A stretch of 56,644 bases of DNA, taken from NCBI GenBank assembly GCA_902489795.1, contig CABUBU010000010.1, positions 1-56,644 of the forward strand, given 5' to 3'. Origin of the DNA: an uncultured Azospirillum sp. Lineage in GTDB: Bacteria; Pseudomonadota; Alphaproteobacteria; RF32; CAG-239. The translations under genes were made by a program, and so were the position numbers. How positions within the stretch are numbered: the first letter of the stretch is position 1; each line of letters begins with the position of its first letter. Below the pieces are notes generated by a model that was given only the letters and a program-made list of their open reading frames with translations, made no database searches and was not told where the DNA came from. This document shows, one piece after another, positions 8,761-17,596 of the stretch.

Positions 8761-9696
8761 TTATTCGCCCGACCGGGCAAGACGCAGCCGCATGCTGTCG
8801 GCCGCAATGTTTGCCTTTTCAAGCCGGCGTCCGAAAAGAGCCGCGCATTTTTCCGCCGTTTCGGCTTCCGCACGCGCCCGCTCCAGATTTTCCGGCGTAT
8901 AGAGAGCTTCATTTGCCAGAATCTCGGGATTGTCGTCGACGATTTTTTTAATTTTTTCATACGGACGACGGTCATAAACAGTGAAAACCAGCTTTCTCTG
9001 CCGATTGTATTCCCGTCGTCTTTTCCGATACTCCGAATACAGTTCGGCATTGCGCAGAAAAGTCCTTTGCTCGGCCGCCCGTCGTTCATAAACGGCAAGA
9101 GAATCTGCCATCAGCGCCGCATATTTCCGGCACCCGGCCAAATCGCGGCGAAGACGGCTTTCTTCCGTAAAAGCACCGACGATTTCCCGGCCGTCCGGCG
9201 AATAGCGCTTCACCGAAAGACGGATTCCGTTTTCCGACCGCTCAAGCGAAAAAACAAAACCGTTGCGACTGAAATTCTCCCGGCCGTTATTTTTCTCCAA
9301 CCGCCGAAAGCCTTCGTTAAGTTCGCGCAAAAGGCCGCAAAAATAAGCATTTTGCCGCTCATAAGAACCATGACCGTCAATCTGCCCGAAAAAAACAAAC
9401 GGCGTTCCGTTTGCTTCTCCGATCGAAAAATGCAACTTGTGTTTATAAAACACATGCCGCCGGATTCCCGTTTGCGGCACACTTGCAGTATCGCATTCAA
9501 CCCGGGTCTGATGATCGGCGTCGGCATAGATCAGGTAACCGATGCCGGGGAAAGACGAGAGGCCGTTGATTTCGTTTTGCACAACATAAAGCGCTTCTGC
9601 CGCGTCTTCTACGTCAAACGAGTTCCCAGCTTTTTCCGATCCGCACGAAACAGCCAGCAGGGACAGCATTACCGCCCAAATAAAAACGTTTTTCAT
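8761..9696 (-). CDS. Putative lipoprotein with charged helical C-terminal half
   Basis: This 311-residue protein has a signal sequence of about 17 residues ending in AVSC, with Cys18 as the likely lipidated residue; the -3 position is Ala, a slightly weak lipobox. The first half is mixed and globular. From about residue 180 it becomes very rich in Arg, Glu and Ala (RRREYNRQRKL and similar) and is probably a long helix or coiled coil. I recognise no family. It is transcribed alone, away from rho, and ends at a terminator. It is probably exported and attached to a membrane. Confidence 0.65.
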   Translation of the reverse strand: MKNVFIWAVMLSLLAVSCGSEKAGNSFDVEDAAEALYVVQNEINGLSSFPGIGYLIYADADHQTRVECDTASVPQTGIRRHVFYKHKLHFSIGEANGTPFVFFGQIDGHGSYERQNAYFCGLLRELNEGFRRLEKNNGRENFSRNGFVFSLERSENGIRLSVKRYSPDGREIVGAFTEESRLRRDLAGCRKYAALMADSLAVYERRAAEQRTFLRNAELYSEYRKRRREYNRQRKLVFTVYDRRPYEKIKKIVDDNPEILANEALYTPENLERARAEAETAEKCAALFGRRLEKANIAADSMRLRLARSGE

Positions 9697-10000
9697 AAGA
9701 CAAAAGATTTAAGATTAATAATATACAGCAAAATTAAATTTATACCGATTATAAGCTTTTGCGAAATTTTGTCAATAAAATCTCCGAACAAGCCACCGGT
9801 CGGCAGACTAAACCGAAATTCACGAAAAAACTCCGCCGGAACTTAACTATCCCCCTCAGAAATTTTGATCAGCAAAAAAGTTCCGGAGATTTTCTGGACA
9901 TAAAAATCCCCGGCATTGAAAAGCCGGACAGACCCAAGCTCCCGGCACCGCCTGAGATTTTAGGAACGGATATTCCCCTCCGTAAGGGCGTTAATGCCGA
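9697..10000. other. Intergenic interval between lipoprotein gene and rho
   Basis: No convincing gene is seen in about 300 bases. The part next to 9696 is AT-rich and should hold the promoter of the minus-strand lipoprotein gene. The rest leads into the rho terminator. Confidence 0.5.
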
Positions 10001-10033
10001 AAAACCCCGGCCAATCGTCCGGGGTTTTTCGTT
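10001..10033 (-). terminator. Rho-independent terminator after rho
   Basis: A GC-rich stem (AAAACCCCGG paired with CCGGGGTTTT) with an 8-base loop lies just downstream of the rho stop codon. On the minus strand it is followed by a short T run. Confidence 0.75.
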
Positions 10034-10047
10034 TTTCAGGATTTTTT

Positions 10048-11301
10048 TTAAGAATTCATGTTGTTGAAAAAATCCTGATTGTCTTTGCTCTGTTTGAGCT
10101 TGTCGAGCAGGAACTCCATGCCGTCGGTCATCCCCATCTGCATCAGCACGCGGCGCAGAACCCACATTTTGGTCAGCGTCGCCTTGTCGACCAGCAGTTC
10201 TTCCTTGCGGGTGCCGGAACGGGTGATGTCAATGGTCGGGAACAGGCGTTTGTCGGTCAGCTTGCGGTCAAGAATGATTTCCGAGTTGCCGGTGCCTTTG
10301 AATTCCTCAAAAATAACCTCGTCCATGCGCGAACCGGTATCGATCAGTGCGGTAGCGATAATGGTCAGTGAACCGCCTTCCTCAACATTGCGGGCGGCGC
10401 CCAAGATACGCTTCGGGCGCTGAAGTGCATTGGCGTCAACGCCGCCGGTCAGCACTTTACCGGAAGAAGGAACGACCGTATTGTAGGCGCGGCCGAGGCG
10501 GGTAATCGAATCGAGCAGGATAACCACGTCTTTTTTGTTTTCGACCAGGCGCTTGGCTTTTTCAATCACCATTTCCGCTACCTGAACATGGCGGGTGGCC
10601 GGTTCGTCAAAAGTGGAGGAAATGACTTCTCCCTTGACCGATCTGGTCATGTCGGTCACTTCTTCCGGCCGCTCGTCGATCAGCAGCACCATCAGGTAGA
10701 CTTCCGGATGGTTGGTGGAAATGGCATGAGCAATGTTTTGCAGCATTACGGTTTTGCCGGTACGCGGCGGCGCCACGATCAGACCGCGCTGTCCTTTACC
10801 CTGCGGCGCGACCAGGTCGATGATGCGGGTAGTATAGTCCTTGTCGCCGCAAATGACGTCGAAATCGAGTTTCTGGGTCGGGTAAAGCGGGGTCAGGTTG
10901 TCAAAATTGATTCTCAGTTTGGATTTTTCGGGGTCGTCAAAATTGATACGGTTGATTTTGGTCAGGGCAAAATAACGTTCGTTGTCTTTCGGCGCGCGGA
11001 TTTCGCCTTCAATGGTATCACCGGTGCGCAGTCCGAATCTCTTGACCTGAGCCGGCGAAACGTAAATGTCGTCGGGACCGGCCAGATAGTTTGACTGAGC
11101 CGAACGCAGGAAGCCGAAACCGTCCTGCAGAACTTCTATGGTTCCTTCGCCGTAAATGATGTTGTCGTCGGAAGCGACTTTTTTCAAAATGGCAAACATC
11201 AAATCTTGTTTGCGCATGGAAGAAGCGTCTTCAATACCGAGCGCTTCCGCTTCGGTTAGTAAATCCTTCGGGGATTTTTGTTTTAAATCGTTTAAATGCA
11301 T
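10048..11301 (-). CDS. rho: Transcription termination factor Rho
   Basis: Rho is the hexameric ATP-dependent RNA translocase that ends transcription at unstructured C-rich RNA. The protein is 417 residues, the normal size. The N-terminal Rho_N helical domain is at residues 1-45, and the cold-shock-like RNA-binding domain has GFGFLR at 61-66. The Walker A motif APPRTGKT is at 177-184, followed by the Walker B region VILLDSITRLGRAYN and the Q-loop region VLTGGVD. It points away from coaE across a 500-base AT-rich gap, the arrangement seen next to the replication origin in several alphaproteobacteria. It ends at its own intrinsic terminator. Confidence 0.98.
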   Translation of the reverse strand: MHLNDLKQKSPKDLLTEAEALGIEDASSMRKQDLMFAILKKVASDDNIIYGEGTIEVLQDGFGFLRSAQSNYLAGPDDIYVSPAQVKRFGLRTGDTIEGEIRAPKDNERYFALTKINRINFDDPEKSKLRINFDNLTPLYPTQKLDFDVICGDKDYTTRIIDLVAPQGKGQRGLIVAPPRTGKTVMLQNIAHAISTNHPEVYLMVLLIDERPEEVTDMTRSVKGEVISSTFDEPATRHVQVAEMVIEKAKRLVENKKDVVILLDSITRLGRAYNTVVPSSGKVLTGGVDANALQRPKRILGAARNVEEGGSLTIIATALIDTGSRMDEVIFEEFKGTGNSEIILDRKLTDKRLFPTIDITRSGTRKEELLVDKATLTKMWVLRRVLMQMGMTDGMEFLLDKLKQSKDNQDFFNNMNS

Positions 11302-11805
11302 GGGTGTCCGTGATATGGTTGGAAATTAAAATTGTCTTCATGTTGAGAAATTCTGTGCCCGGACGGCACGAAAGACACCTGTTTGTATAATTCATAAAGT
11401 GCCATTTGTCAAATAATTGTTGATGGGAAAGTTTTCAACACCCGGTTCGCCCTATCATATTATTTTTAAAAAAGTTTTTGTAGATTGTATATCCCGAGGC
11501 AATCCGTGGATTAAATTTTATTAACAGGTTTATCCGATTTTTAATTTTTTGTTAATAAATTTGTTAACGGAATTTTAATTGATCATTAACTTCTTTAACC
11601 GCCGCGAGTCAGGCTTGTAAACAAAAAAATTTACAATTTGTTAATAAATCGCATTATCCAAAGTTTTAAAATACGTTGATAAAAGTTATCAACCTGTTAG
11701 TATCTTGCTTTATTAAATTTGAATTGCCGGGATTAATTAGTATAACTAACGGGAAGACCCCGTTTATACACAGGGGCTGTTAATAAGTTCAGGTTTTTTA
11801 AGAAA
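11302..11805. other. Candidate chromosomal replication origin (oriC)
   Basis: This 504-base AT-rich gap lies between divergent rho and coaE. DnaA-box-like 9-mers include TTATACACA at 11764-11772 and TTATCCAAA at 11654-11662. Two TTATCAAC-type boxes face each other in the palindrome at 11675-11693, and weaker matches occur near 11509 and 11530. An exact match to the IHF consensus (TATCAA-N4-TTA) is at 11687-11699. A CtrA-type TTAA-N7-TTAA lies at 11541-11555. Genes to the left read leftwards and genes to the right mostly rightwards at first, as expected for a bidirectional origin. Origins between these gene families are known in alphaproteobacteria; the assignment here is inference. Confidence 0.55.
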
Positions 11806-12390
11806 ATGAGATTGATTGCAATCACCGGTTCGATCGGCTGCGGCAAAACCACCATCGCCCGCATGATAAGAAAAGAAGGGTATACCGTTTTTGATGTGGA
11901 TGCCTGGGTCCGGCGCTTATATTTTAACAAAGAATTTATCAGCCGCATCCGCGAAGTGTTTCCGGGAACGGTCGAAGGCTGGACAGTAGACAAGCGCAAG
12001 CTGCGCAACATCGTGTTCAACGACCGCACCCGGTTGAAAACGCTGGAAGAGATGACGCATCCGTTTCTGCGCCGATATCTTAAATCCGTCATCCGCCGCA
12101 ACAGCCGCCGCGACGACCTGTTTTTTCTTGACGTGGCGCTGCTTTTCGAAATGGGCTGGGAAATCTACTGCGACAGGGTGGTGGTGGCCGACGTCGATTA
12201 CGAAATACAGAAACGGCGCGTGATGGAACGCGACCGTGTTGCCGGCGAAGACTTTGACAAGATCAACAACGTGCAGATGAGCAACGAAAAGAAAAAGCAG
12301 ATGGCCGATGCGGTAATTGACACCGACAAGCCGAAAAACTTGCTGAAGCTTGAAGTGATTACTCTTTTGAACGAACTGGAGAAAGACTGA
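11806..12390 (+). CDS. coaE: Dephospho-CoA kinase
   Basis: CoaE phosphorylates the ribose 3'-hydroxyl of dephospho-CoA, the last step of coenzyme A synthesis. The 194-residue protein opens with the P-loop GSIGCGKTT (residues 8-16). It carries the expected DADxxxR-like stretch (FDVDAWVRRLY), the HPFLRRYLK region and the LFEMGWEIYCD segment. Its stop is followed one base later by the dnaQ start codon, so the two are co-transcribed. This coaE-dnaQ pairing next to the origin is common in alphaproteobacteria. Confidence 0.95.
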   Translation: MRLIAITGSIGCGKTTIARMIRKEGYTVFDVDAWVRRLYFNKEFISRIREVFPGTVEGWTVDKRKLRNIVFNDRTRLKTLEEMTHPFLRRYLKSVIRRNSRRDDLFFLDVALLFEMGWEIYCDRVVVADVDYEIQKRRVMERDRVAGEDFDKINNVQMSNEKKKQMADAVIDTDKPKNLLKLEVITLLNELEKD

Positions 12391-12391
12391 A

Positions 12392-13126
12392 ATGAAGACG
12401 GTTTTGCGCGAGATTGTGTTTGATACGGAAACAACCGGCCTGTCGCCCGAAAACGGCGACCGGCTGGTGGAAATCGGCGCGGTTGAGCTGATTAACCACA
12501 TCCCGACCGGGCGTACTTATCATCAGTATATCAACCCGGAACGCAGCGTGCCGGAAGAAGTGGTTGCCGTGCACGGGCTGACGGAAGAATTTCTGAAAGA
12601 TTATCCGGTGTTTGCCGAAGTGGCGGCGGCGTTTGTCGAGTTTGTCGGAGAGGACGGCGTTCTGGTGGCGCACAACGCTTCGTTTGACATCAAGTTTATT
12701 AATTTTGAATTGAAAAAGCTCGGTCGCGCGGAATATGAGTGGGATCGGGTGGTCGATACGCTGGAAATCGCACGGAAAAAGTTTCCAGGTGCCAAGAACA
12801 ACCTCGATGCGTTGTGCAAAAGGTTTAACATCGACAACAGCCACCGCACCAAACACGGAGCGCTGCTTGATGCCGAACTGCTGGCCGACGTTTACCTTGA
12901 GCTGCTGGGCGGCGCTGAGCCGAGCATGCTGCTCAAACCGGAAGAGGAAAACAAGCCGGTGGCGGATGCCGGCATGGTTTTTGCCGCCGAACGAAAGGTG
13001 CGGCCGTTGAGAGTTTTTGCGGTTACGCCGGAAGAAGAAGCCGAACATCTGGAATTTTTGCAAAGCAAACTTAAAAATGCCCTGTGGCTGAGCGAACCGG
13101 CTGGAGAGAGTGAAAGCAAATCCTGA
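12392..13126 (+). CDS. dnaQ: DNA polymerase III epsilon subunit, 3'-5' proofreading exonuclease
   Basis: DnaQ edits replication errors as part of the polymerase III core. The 244-residue protein contains the DEDDh exonuclease motifs in order. ExoI is FDTETTG (residues 10-16), ExoII is HNASFD (94-99) and ExoIII-epsilon is HGALLDAE with His155 and Asp160. The remaining C-terminal region, about 75 residues, is the part that contacts the polymerase alpha subunit in the family. It follows coaE directly. It ends eleven bases from the convergent ADP-dependent kinase gene, with no obvious terminator between them. Confidence 0.96.
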   Translation: MKTVLREIVFDTETTGLSPENGDRLVEIGAVELINHIPTGRTYHQYINPERSVPEEVVAVHGLTEEFLKDYPVFAEVAAAFVEFVGEDGVLVAHNASFDIKFINFELKKLGRAEYEWDRVVDTLEIARKKFPGAKNNLDALCKRFNIDNSHRTKHGALLDAELLADVYLELLGGAEPSMLLKPEEENKPVADAGMVFAAERKVRPLRVFAVTPEEEAEHLEFLQSKLKNALWLSEPAGESESKS

Positions 13127-13137
13127 TCGGTTTAATG

Positions 13138-14547
13138 TCAGCGGGCGCCGAGCAGAGAAAAGGCAGAAATGGTGTCGCCCATGCCGACCAGCGTTTTCGG
13201 GCGGTCGATGATGACGGCCGGCACCGCGATGATGTCAAAGCCGCAGTATTTTCCGATCCCATTGTAGACAAATTCAGAATTGCCGAGTGTTTCCGCCAGT
13301 TCTTTCAGGCCGTTTATGCCGCAGGCGCTGATGGGGAGGCCGGCGGCCGCGGTAAAGTCTTTGTAATCCGCCAGTTGTCCGAGCAGAGCCTTGGAGGCGG
13401 CGGCGGTAGCCGCCAGCACCATGCCGCGGCGGTTGGCTTCCGGGGACACCGGAAAATCCGGATTTTGCATTGTTATGTACAAACCGAACATATGCAGCTG
13501 CAAACGCGGACAACCGGTTTCCCTTTTGATTGCCGCGAGCGCTTCGAACATTTCGGCCGGTCGCGGCATGTTATGGCATTTTGCAGCGGTTTCTTCGCAG
13601 CCGAGAACGTTAAGCAGGTCGAGCGCTTCCCGTTCGTTGAAACCGGCGGAATCGACCAGCGGCATAATCTGCCGAGCGACGGCTTCGCGGACGGCGGCGT
13701 CTTGTGTGGAAGCTATTTCCAGATGGATCAGTGGCCGTGGCTTTTTTTGTCGCCATTTTTCAATGATGGGAATTGTTTTTTTCACCAGTTCTGTTCCGCG
13801 GTTGCTTTCGCTTAAGGCCTGATAGCCGGAAAGAATGATGTAGTCGGCGTTTTCGCGGCAGGTGTAGTCGACAAAATACGGGTCAATGAGCAAGTTAAAC
13901 AGCACCGGGTCGTAGGTGGCGATGAAACGGTTGGATTTCGGGCAGATGAAAGTTTGTCCTTCCAGTTCCAGACGGTCGTCCCTGTCAAATTCGATAATCC
14001 AGTGAATAGAGGCTTCCTCGTTCGGTCGGTTGACGGTATAAGCCGGTTTGAGCGTGCCGTTTTGATCAAAGGAAAGCAGGTTGTCGCGTTTGAAAAATTG
14101 CCGTGCCTGAAGTTTGGGCAGGGCGCCGACGTGGGTGATGACTTTGCCGATGCCGGTCAGCGACATTGTGTTAGCGATGATGCCGGCCTGAGCGCCCATT
14201 TGCAATTTTTCGGTGCCGAGCTCTTTTTTCATCCAGCGGTAAATTTCTTTGTCTTGTGCAATCCACTCTTCGGCAATGCCCAGAGTAAAGCAGCGGAAAA
14301 TGCCGCGGAGAACGTCTTCGGGCTGGCAGATGCTCCGGTCGGCGTCGTTTTTCAGTTCGGCAAGCGTCATGCCGGCATGGATGATCCGCCTTTGCAGTTC
14401 GGCGCCGGAAATTTTGACGACGGAATCGACGTTGGCGTTGAAGGCGGCGGCCAGCGTGTTGATTTCGCTCATACGGGCAAGCGTTGCCGGTGCTTTTTCA
14501 TATTCCCGCTGCCAGCATTCCATGATTTGTTCAGGGGAGAGCGGCAT
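13138..14547 (-). CDS. ADP-dependent glucokinase/phosphofructokinase family protein
   Basis: This 469-residue protein matches the ADP-dependent gluco/phosphofructokinase family (ribokinase-like fold), which uses ADP rather than ATP as phosphoryl donor. Family landmarks appear in order. NANVDSV at residues 37-43 is in the substrate region, and MGAQAGIIAN matches the archaeal MGGQAGIMAN. LSGYQAL, IHLEIA and GFNE follow. Near the C-terminus VGMGDTIS (454-461) carries the catalytic Asp458. The family is best known from Thermococcales, methanogens and animals. The gene overlaps the end of the Mic60-like gene by 17 bases and is probably its second cistron. Whether the substrate is glucose, fructose 6-phosphate or something else cannot be decided from sequence. 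Confidence 0.85.
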   Translation of the reverse strand: MPLSPEQIMECWQREYEKAPATLARMSEINTLAAAFNANVDSVVKISGAELQRRIIHAGMTLAELKNDADRSICQPEDVLRGIFRCFTLGIAEEWIAQDKEIYRWMKKELGTEKLQMGAQAGIIANTMSLTGIGKVITHVGALPKLQARQFFKRDNLLSFDQNGTLKPAYTVNRPNEEASIHWIIEFDRDDRLELEGQTFICPKSNRFIATYDPVLFNLLIDPYFVDYTCRENADYIILSGYQALSESNRGTELVKKTIPIIEKWRQKKPRPLIHLEIASTQDAAVREAVARQIMPLVDSAGFNEREALDLLNVLGCEETAAKCHNMPRPAEMFEALAAIKRETGCPRLQLHMFGLYITMQNPDFPVSPEANRRGMVLAATAAASKALLGQLADYKDFTAAAGLPISACGINGLKELAETLGNSEFVYNGIGKYCGFDIIAVPAVIIDRPKTLVGMGDTISAFSLLGAR

Positions 14548-15616
14548 TCTTTAATCCCTCGGTTTTCATTAAGGCCAGCGAGTAAGCTGAAATTTCCGAC
14601 AAGGCGCGGTTAAATTTCAATTTTGAATCGGTAATCGCAAACCATTTGTTCAATGCTTCGTCGGCCAGCAGGGTTTCGTTTTCCGAACGGGAAAGAAGTT
14701 CGACCGCGATCGCGAACTGTCCTTCGTCAACATAGCCTTTGAGTTCTTCCAGCGCCTTTATTTCCGCGTTTTCGCGGCTGTTGTCGGCAGGGGAGGAAAT
14801 GTGAATATACTCGTTGATTTTGCGCAGCAGGCGGTCTTTCCAACTGCCCTGATGTTTAAGGTCGTAAACGATGCGGCCGCTGATGCGGTTGAAGCTTTCG
14901 GTCAGATTTTTGTTTGACGGATACTGATGGGAGGAATTATTGTAAATGTAATTGACTGCGGTGTCTATCTCCGGCTGACCGGCAGCAAGCTGTTTTAACA
15001 TTTCCGCTTCAAAGCGTACCGGCTGTCCGGCGGCGGCGTTTTCGCGGATCATCAGCGCAGCGGTAAGAACAAGAGCGCCGTCGTTTGAAATCCGTGACAG
15101 TCTGCGGGTTCTTTTTTCAAGTTCGTCGAGCCGTTCGCCGAGGCTGATAACGGCCGAAGAGTCGGCTTTGATGTTCATGTACTGGGCAGTCAGCGTTTCC
15201 ATTTTGCCGACTTTGTCATGCAAACCGTTGATGGCGTTGGTAATGCTTTCGGGAATAACGTATTTGATTTCGGTTATTTTTTCCCTCGGCTGTTCGGCAG
15301 CGGGCGCCGGTGCGGACAAAGCCACGGCGACGGGGGCGGGTTCCGTGTAATGGACGGCGGAACGGCTGCTCAAAGCGGTTGGCGCAGTCGTTTCGGTGTT
15401 GCTGCCGGCTGTCGGCAGTCCGAACTTCTGGTAATAAAGCAGGGCGGCTGCTGAAGCGGCGAGAATGAGCAGAACGGCGGCGGCAAGGCGCAATATGCCG
15501 GCTGCGCGGCTTTTCTTGGCCGGGGCGGCGGGAGTTTCGACGGCGGCGTTTTTTTCCGTTTTTGCCGGCAAAGCCTGTTCCTTTTTGTCCGCGGCGGCGG
15601 ATTTATCTTTTCCCAT
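14531..15616 (-). CDS. Mic60/mitofilin-like inner-membrane protein
   Basis: This 361-residue protein has a lysine- and alanine-rich N-terminus and one transmembrane helix at residues 41-61. A Pro/Ala-rich linker follows, then a region likely to be coiled coil (ITNAINGLHDKVGKMETL onward) and a mostly helical C-terminal domain. This layout is that of alphaproteobacterial Mic60 (COG4223), the relative of mitochondrial mitofilin that shapes intracytoplasmic membranes. In many alphaproteobacteria Mic60 lies beside heme genes and tsaD; here tsaD is divergent 80 bases away but no heme genes are present. The assignment rests on architecture and context, not on a sequence match I could run. Confidence 0.6.
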   Translation of the reverse strand: MGKDKSAAADKKEQALPAKTEKNAAVETPAAPAKKSRAAGILRLAAAVLLILAASAAALLYYQKFGLPTAGSNTETTAPTALSSRSAVHYTEPAPVAVALSAPAPAAEQPREKITEIKYVIPESITNAINGLHDKVGKMETLTAQYMNIKADSSAVISLGERLDELEKRTRRLSRISNDGALVLTAALMIRENAAAGQPVRFEAEMLKQLAAGQPEIDTAVNYIYNNSSHQYPSNKNLTESFNRISGRIVYDLKHQGSWKDRLLRKINEYIHISSPADNSRENAEIKALEELKGYVDEGQFAIAVELLSRSENETLLADEALNKWFAITDSKLKFNRALSEISAYSLALMKTEGLKNAALP

Positions 15617-15696
15617 TGCTTGTTTTTCCTTTGTAATATTCCCTTTATTGGTATATAGTAGCGGCCAAAGGTTAAAAATTTGTCAAAGATAAAATA

Positions 15697-16773
15697 ATGA
15701 TTGTTTTGGGAATTGAAAGCAGCTGCGACGAAACCGCCGCGGCGCTGGTGAACGAAAAAAGGGAAATTCTTGCTGAAACGGTGCTTTCGCAGGAAGAACA
15801 TAAAATTTACGGCGGTGTGGTACCGGAAATTGCCGCCCGCTCGCATCTCGACCATATCGACGATGTGATTGAGCATACTTTTCACAAAGCCGGCATCAGG
15901 CCGGAAGAGGTTGACGCGATTGCCGCCACCTCGGGGCCGGGGCTGATCGGCGGTGTGGTAGTCGGCGTAATGGCCGCCAAAGCGCTGGCCTTTGCCCTCG
16001 ACAAACCGTTTGTGGCGGTCAACCATCTGGAAGGGCATGCGCTGGTTTCGCGGCTGACCAACGAGGTTGAATATCCGTATCTGCTGCTGCTTGTTTCCGG
16101 CGGACACTGCCAGATTCTGGCGGTTAAAGGCGTCGGTGACTACGAACGACTGGGAACCACCATTGACGACGCTGCCGGCGAAGCTTTCGACAAGGTGGCA
16201 AAAATGCTTGGGCTGGGGTATCCGGGTGGACCGATGATTGAAAAAATGGCGGAAATAGGCGATGAAAACCGCTTTGTGCTGCCGCACCCGCTGAAAAACT
16301 CGAACGACTGCAATCTGTCTTTTTCGGGGTTGAAAACCGCGGTGCGTAAAATCATCGAATCCTATGACGAAAGCGGCAATATCGAACATGTGATCCTGTC
16401 GAAAAAGGACACCGCCGATATCTGCGCCTGTTTTCAGAAGACGGCGGCCGAGTGTCTGACGGAAAAGCTGGCTAAAGCCGCCGACATTTTCAGACAGAAA
16501 TATCCGGCGGGGAAACATCTGGTGGCTGCCGGCGGGGTGGCGGCCAACGGTTATCTGCGCCGCCGGCTGGAAAAACTGGCGGAAGAAAAAGGGCTGCTTT
16601 TTGCCGCGCCGCCGCTCAAATGGTGCACCGACAACGGGGCGATGATCGCCTGGGCGGGACTGGAACGCTTTGCCAAAGGGCTGAGCGACGGGCTGGACTT
16701 CAAACCGCGGCCGCGCTGGCCGCTTGACGAAACCGCGCCGAAAGCGGCGGGTGCCGGAGGGGTGAAAGCATGA
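15697..16773 (+). CDS. tsaD: tRNA N6-adenosine threonylcarbamoyltransferase TsaD
   Basis: TsaD transfers the threonylcarbamoyl group to adenosine-37 of ANN-reading tRNAs, together with TsaB and TsaE. The 358-residue protein has the family start GIESSCDETAAA and the metal ligands in HLEGHA. The ASKHA nucleotide-binding motifs are present (SGGHCQIL, GGPMIE, AAGGVAANGYLRR). The last 20 or so residues are an Ala/Pro/Gly-rich tail beyond the usual end. It diverges from the Mic60-like gene and overlaps nth by four bases (ATGA), so tsaD and nth form one transcript. Confidence 0.97.
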   Translation: MIVLGIESSCDETAAALVNEKREILAETVLSQEEHKIYGGVVPEIAARSHLDHIDDVIEHTFHKAGIRPEEVDAIAATSGPGLIGGVVVGVMAAKALAFALDKPFVAVNHLEGHALVSRLTNEVEYPYLLLLVSGGHCQILAVKGVGDYERLGTTIDDAAGEAFDKVAKMLGLGYPGGPMIEKMAEIGDENRFVLPHPLKNSNDCNLSFSGLKTAVRKIIESYDESGNIEHVILSKKDTADICACFQKTAAECLTEKLAKAADIFRQKYPAGKHLVAAGGVAANGYLRRRLEKLAEEKGLLFAAPPLKWCTDNGAMIAWAGLERFAKGLSDGLDFKPRPRWPLDETAPKAAGAGGVKA

Positions 16774-17405
16774 GACCGCAAAAGGAAATTCTGGAAATAT
16801 TCGATATTCTTTCGGCCAACGATCCGGCGCCGAAGAGCGAGTTGGAATATTCCAACGCCTTCACGCTGCTGGTGGCGATCGTATTGTCGGCGCAAAGCAC
16901 TGACAAAGGCGTTAACAAGGCGACCAAAGAGCTGTTTAAGGTGGCCGACACGCCGGCCAAAATGGTCGCGCTCGGGGTGGAAAAGCTGAAAGAATACATT
17001 AAAACCATCGGGCTTTACAACAACAAGGCCAAAAACGTGATTGCAATGAGCGAAATCCTTGTCCGCGATTATAACGGTGAGGTGCCGGAAGAGCAGGAAA
17101 AGCTGGAAAGTCTGCCCGGCGTCGGCCACAAAACGGCCAACGTTTTGCGCAACGTATGGTTCGGCAAGCCGACGATGGCGGTCGACACCCATGTTTTCCG
17201 CATTGCCCACCGGCTCGATTTCAGCCGGGGCAAAACCGTCGAAGCGGTGGAAAAAGACCTGCTCAGGGCGCTGCCGGAAAAATATCTGATGTATGCCAAC
17301 CACTGGCTGGTGTTGTTCGGCCGCTATGTCTGCAAGGCGCAGAAACCGAAATGTGCCGAATGTCCTCTGGCTCGGTTTTGCCGGTCGGAAGATAAAAATA
17401 TTTAA
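16770..17405 (+). CDS. nth: Endonuclease III
   Basis: Nth is a DNA glycosylase/AP lyase that removes oxidised pyrimidines in base excision repair. The 211-residue protein carries the helix-hairpin-helix LPGVGHKTANVL with its catalytic Lys. VDTHVFRIAHR contains the catalytic Asp, and the C-terminal [4Fe-4S] cluster ligands C-X6-C-X2-C-X5-C lie in the last 25 residues. It is translationally coupled to tsaD and ends at a strong intrinsic terminator. Confidence 0.97.
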   Translation: MRPQKEILEIFDILSANDPAPKSELEYSNAFTLLVAIVLSAQSTDKGVNKATKELFKVADTPAKMVALGVEKLKEYIKTIGLYNNKAKNVIAMSEILVRDYNGEVPEEQEKLESLPGVGHKTANVLRNVWFGKPTMAVDTHVFRIAHRLDFSRGKTVEAVEKDLLRALPEKYLMYANHWLVLFGRYVCKAQKPKCAECPLARFCRSEDKNI

Positions 17406-17410
17406 TTGTG

Positions 17411-17448
17411 AAACATGTCCCGATTTTGAGTTCGGGGCATGTTTTTTT
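17411..17448 (+). terminator. Rho-independent terminator after nth
   Basis: A 13-base stem with one mismatch (AAACATGTCCCGA with TCGGGGCATGTTT) and an 8-base loop leads into a T run. It lies a few bases after the nth stop. Confidence 0.9.
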
Positions 17449-17596
17449 ACGGCAGCGGATGTGCTGACTGATGTTTATAATTGTTAATGATTTGGCAGAT
17501 ATGATGCTTTTTACACAATTAAACAAACAATAGTTGCATTTTGTGTAAAAATGTGATACATTATATGTATATTAACAATTAAAAGGAGAAAAATAT

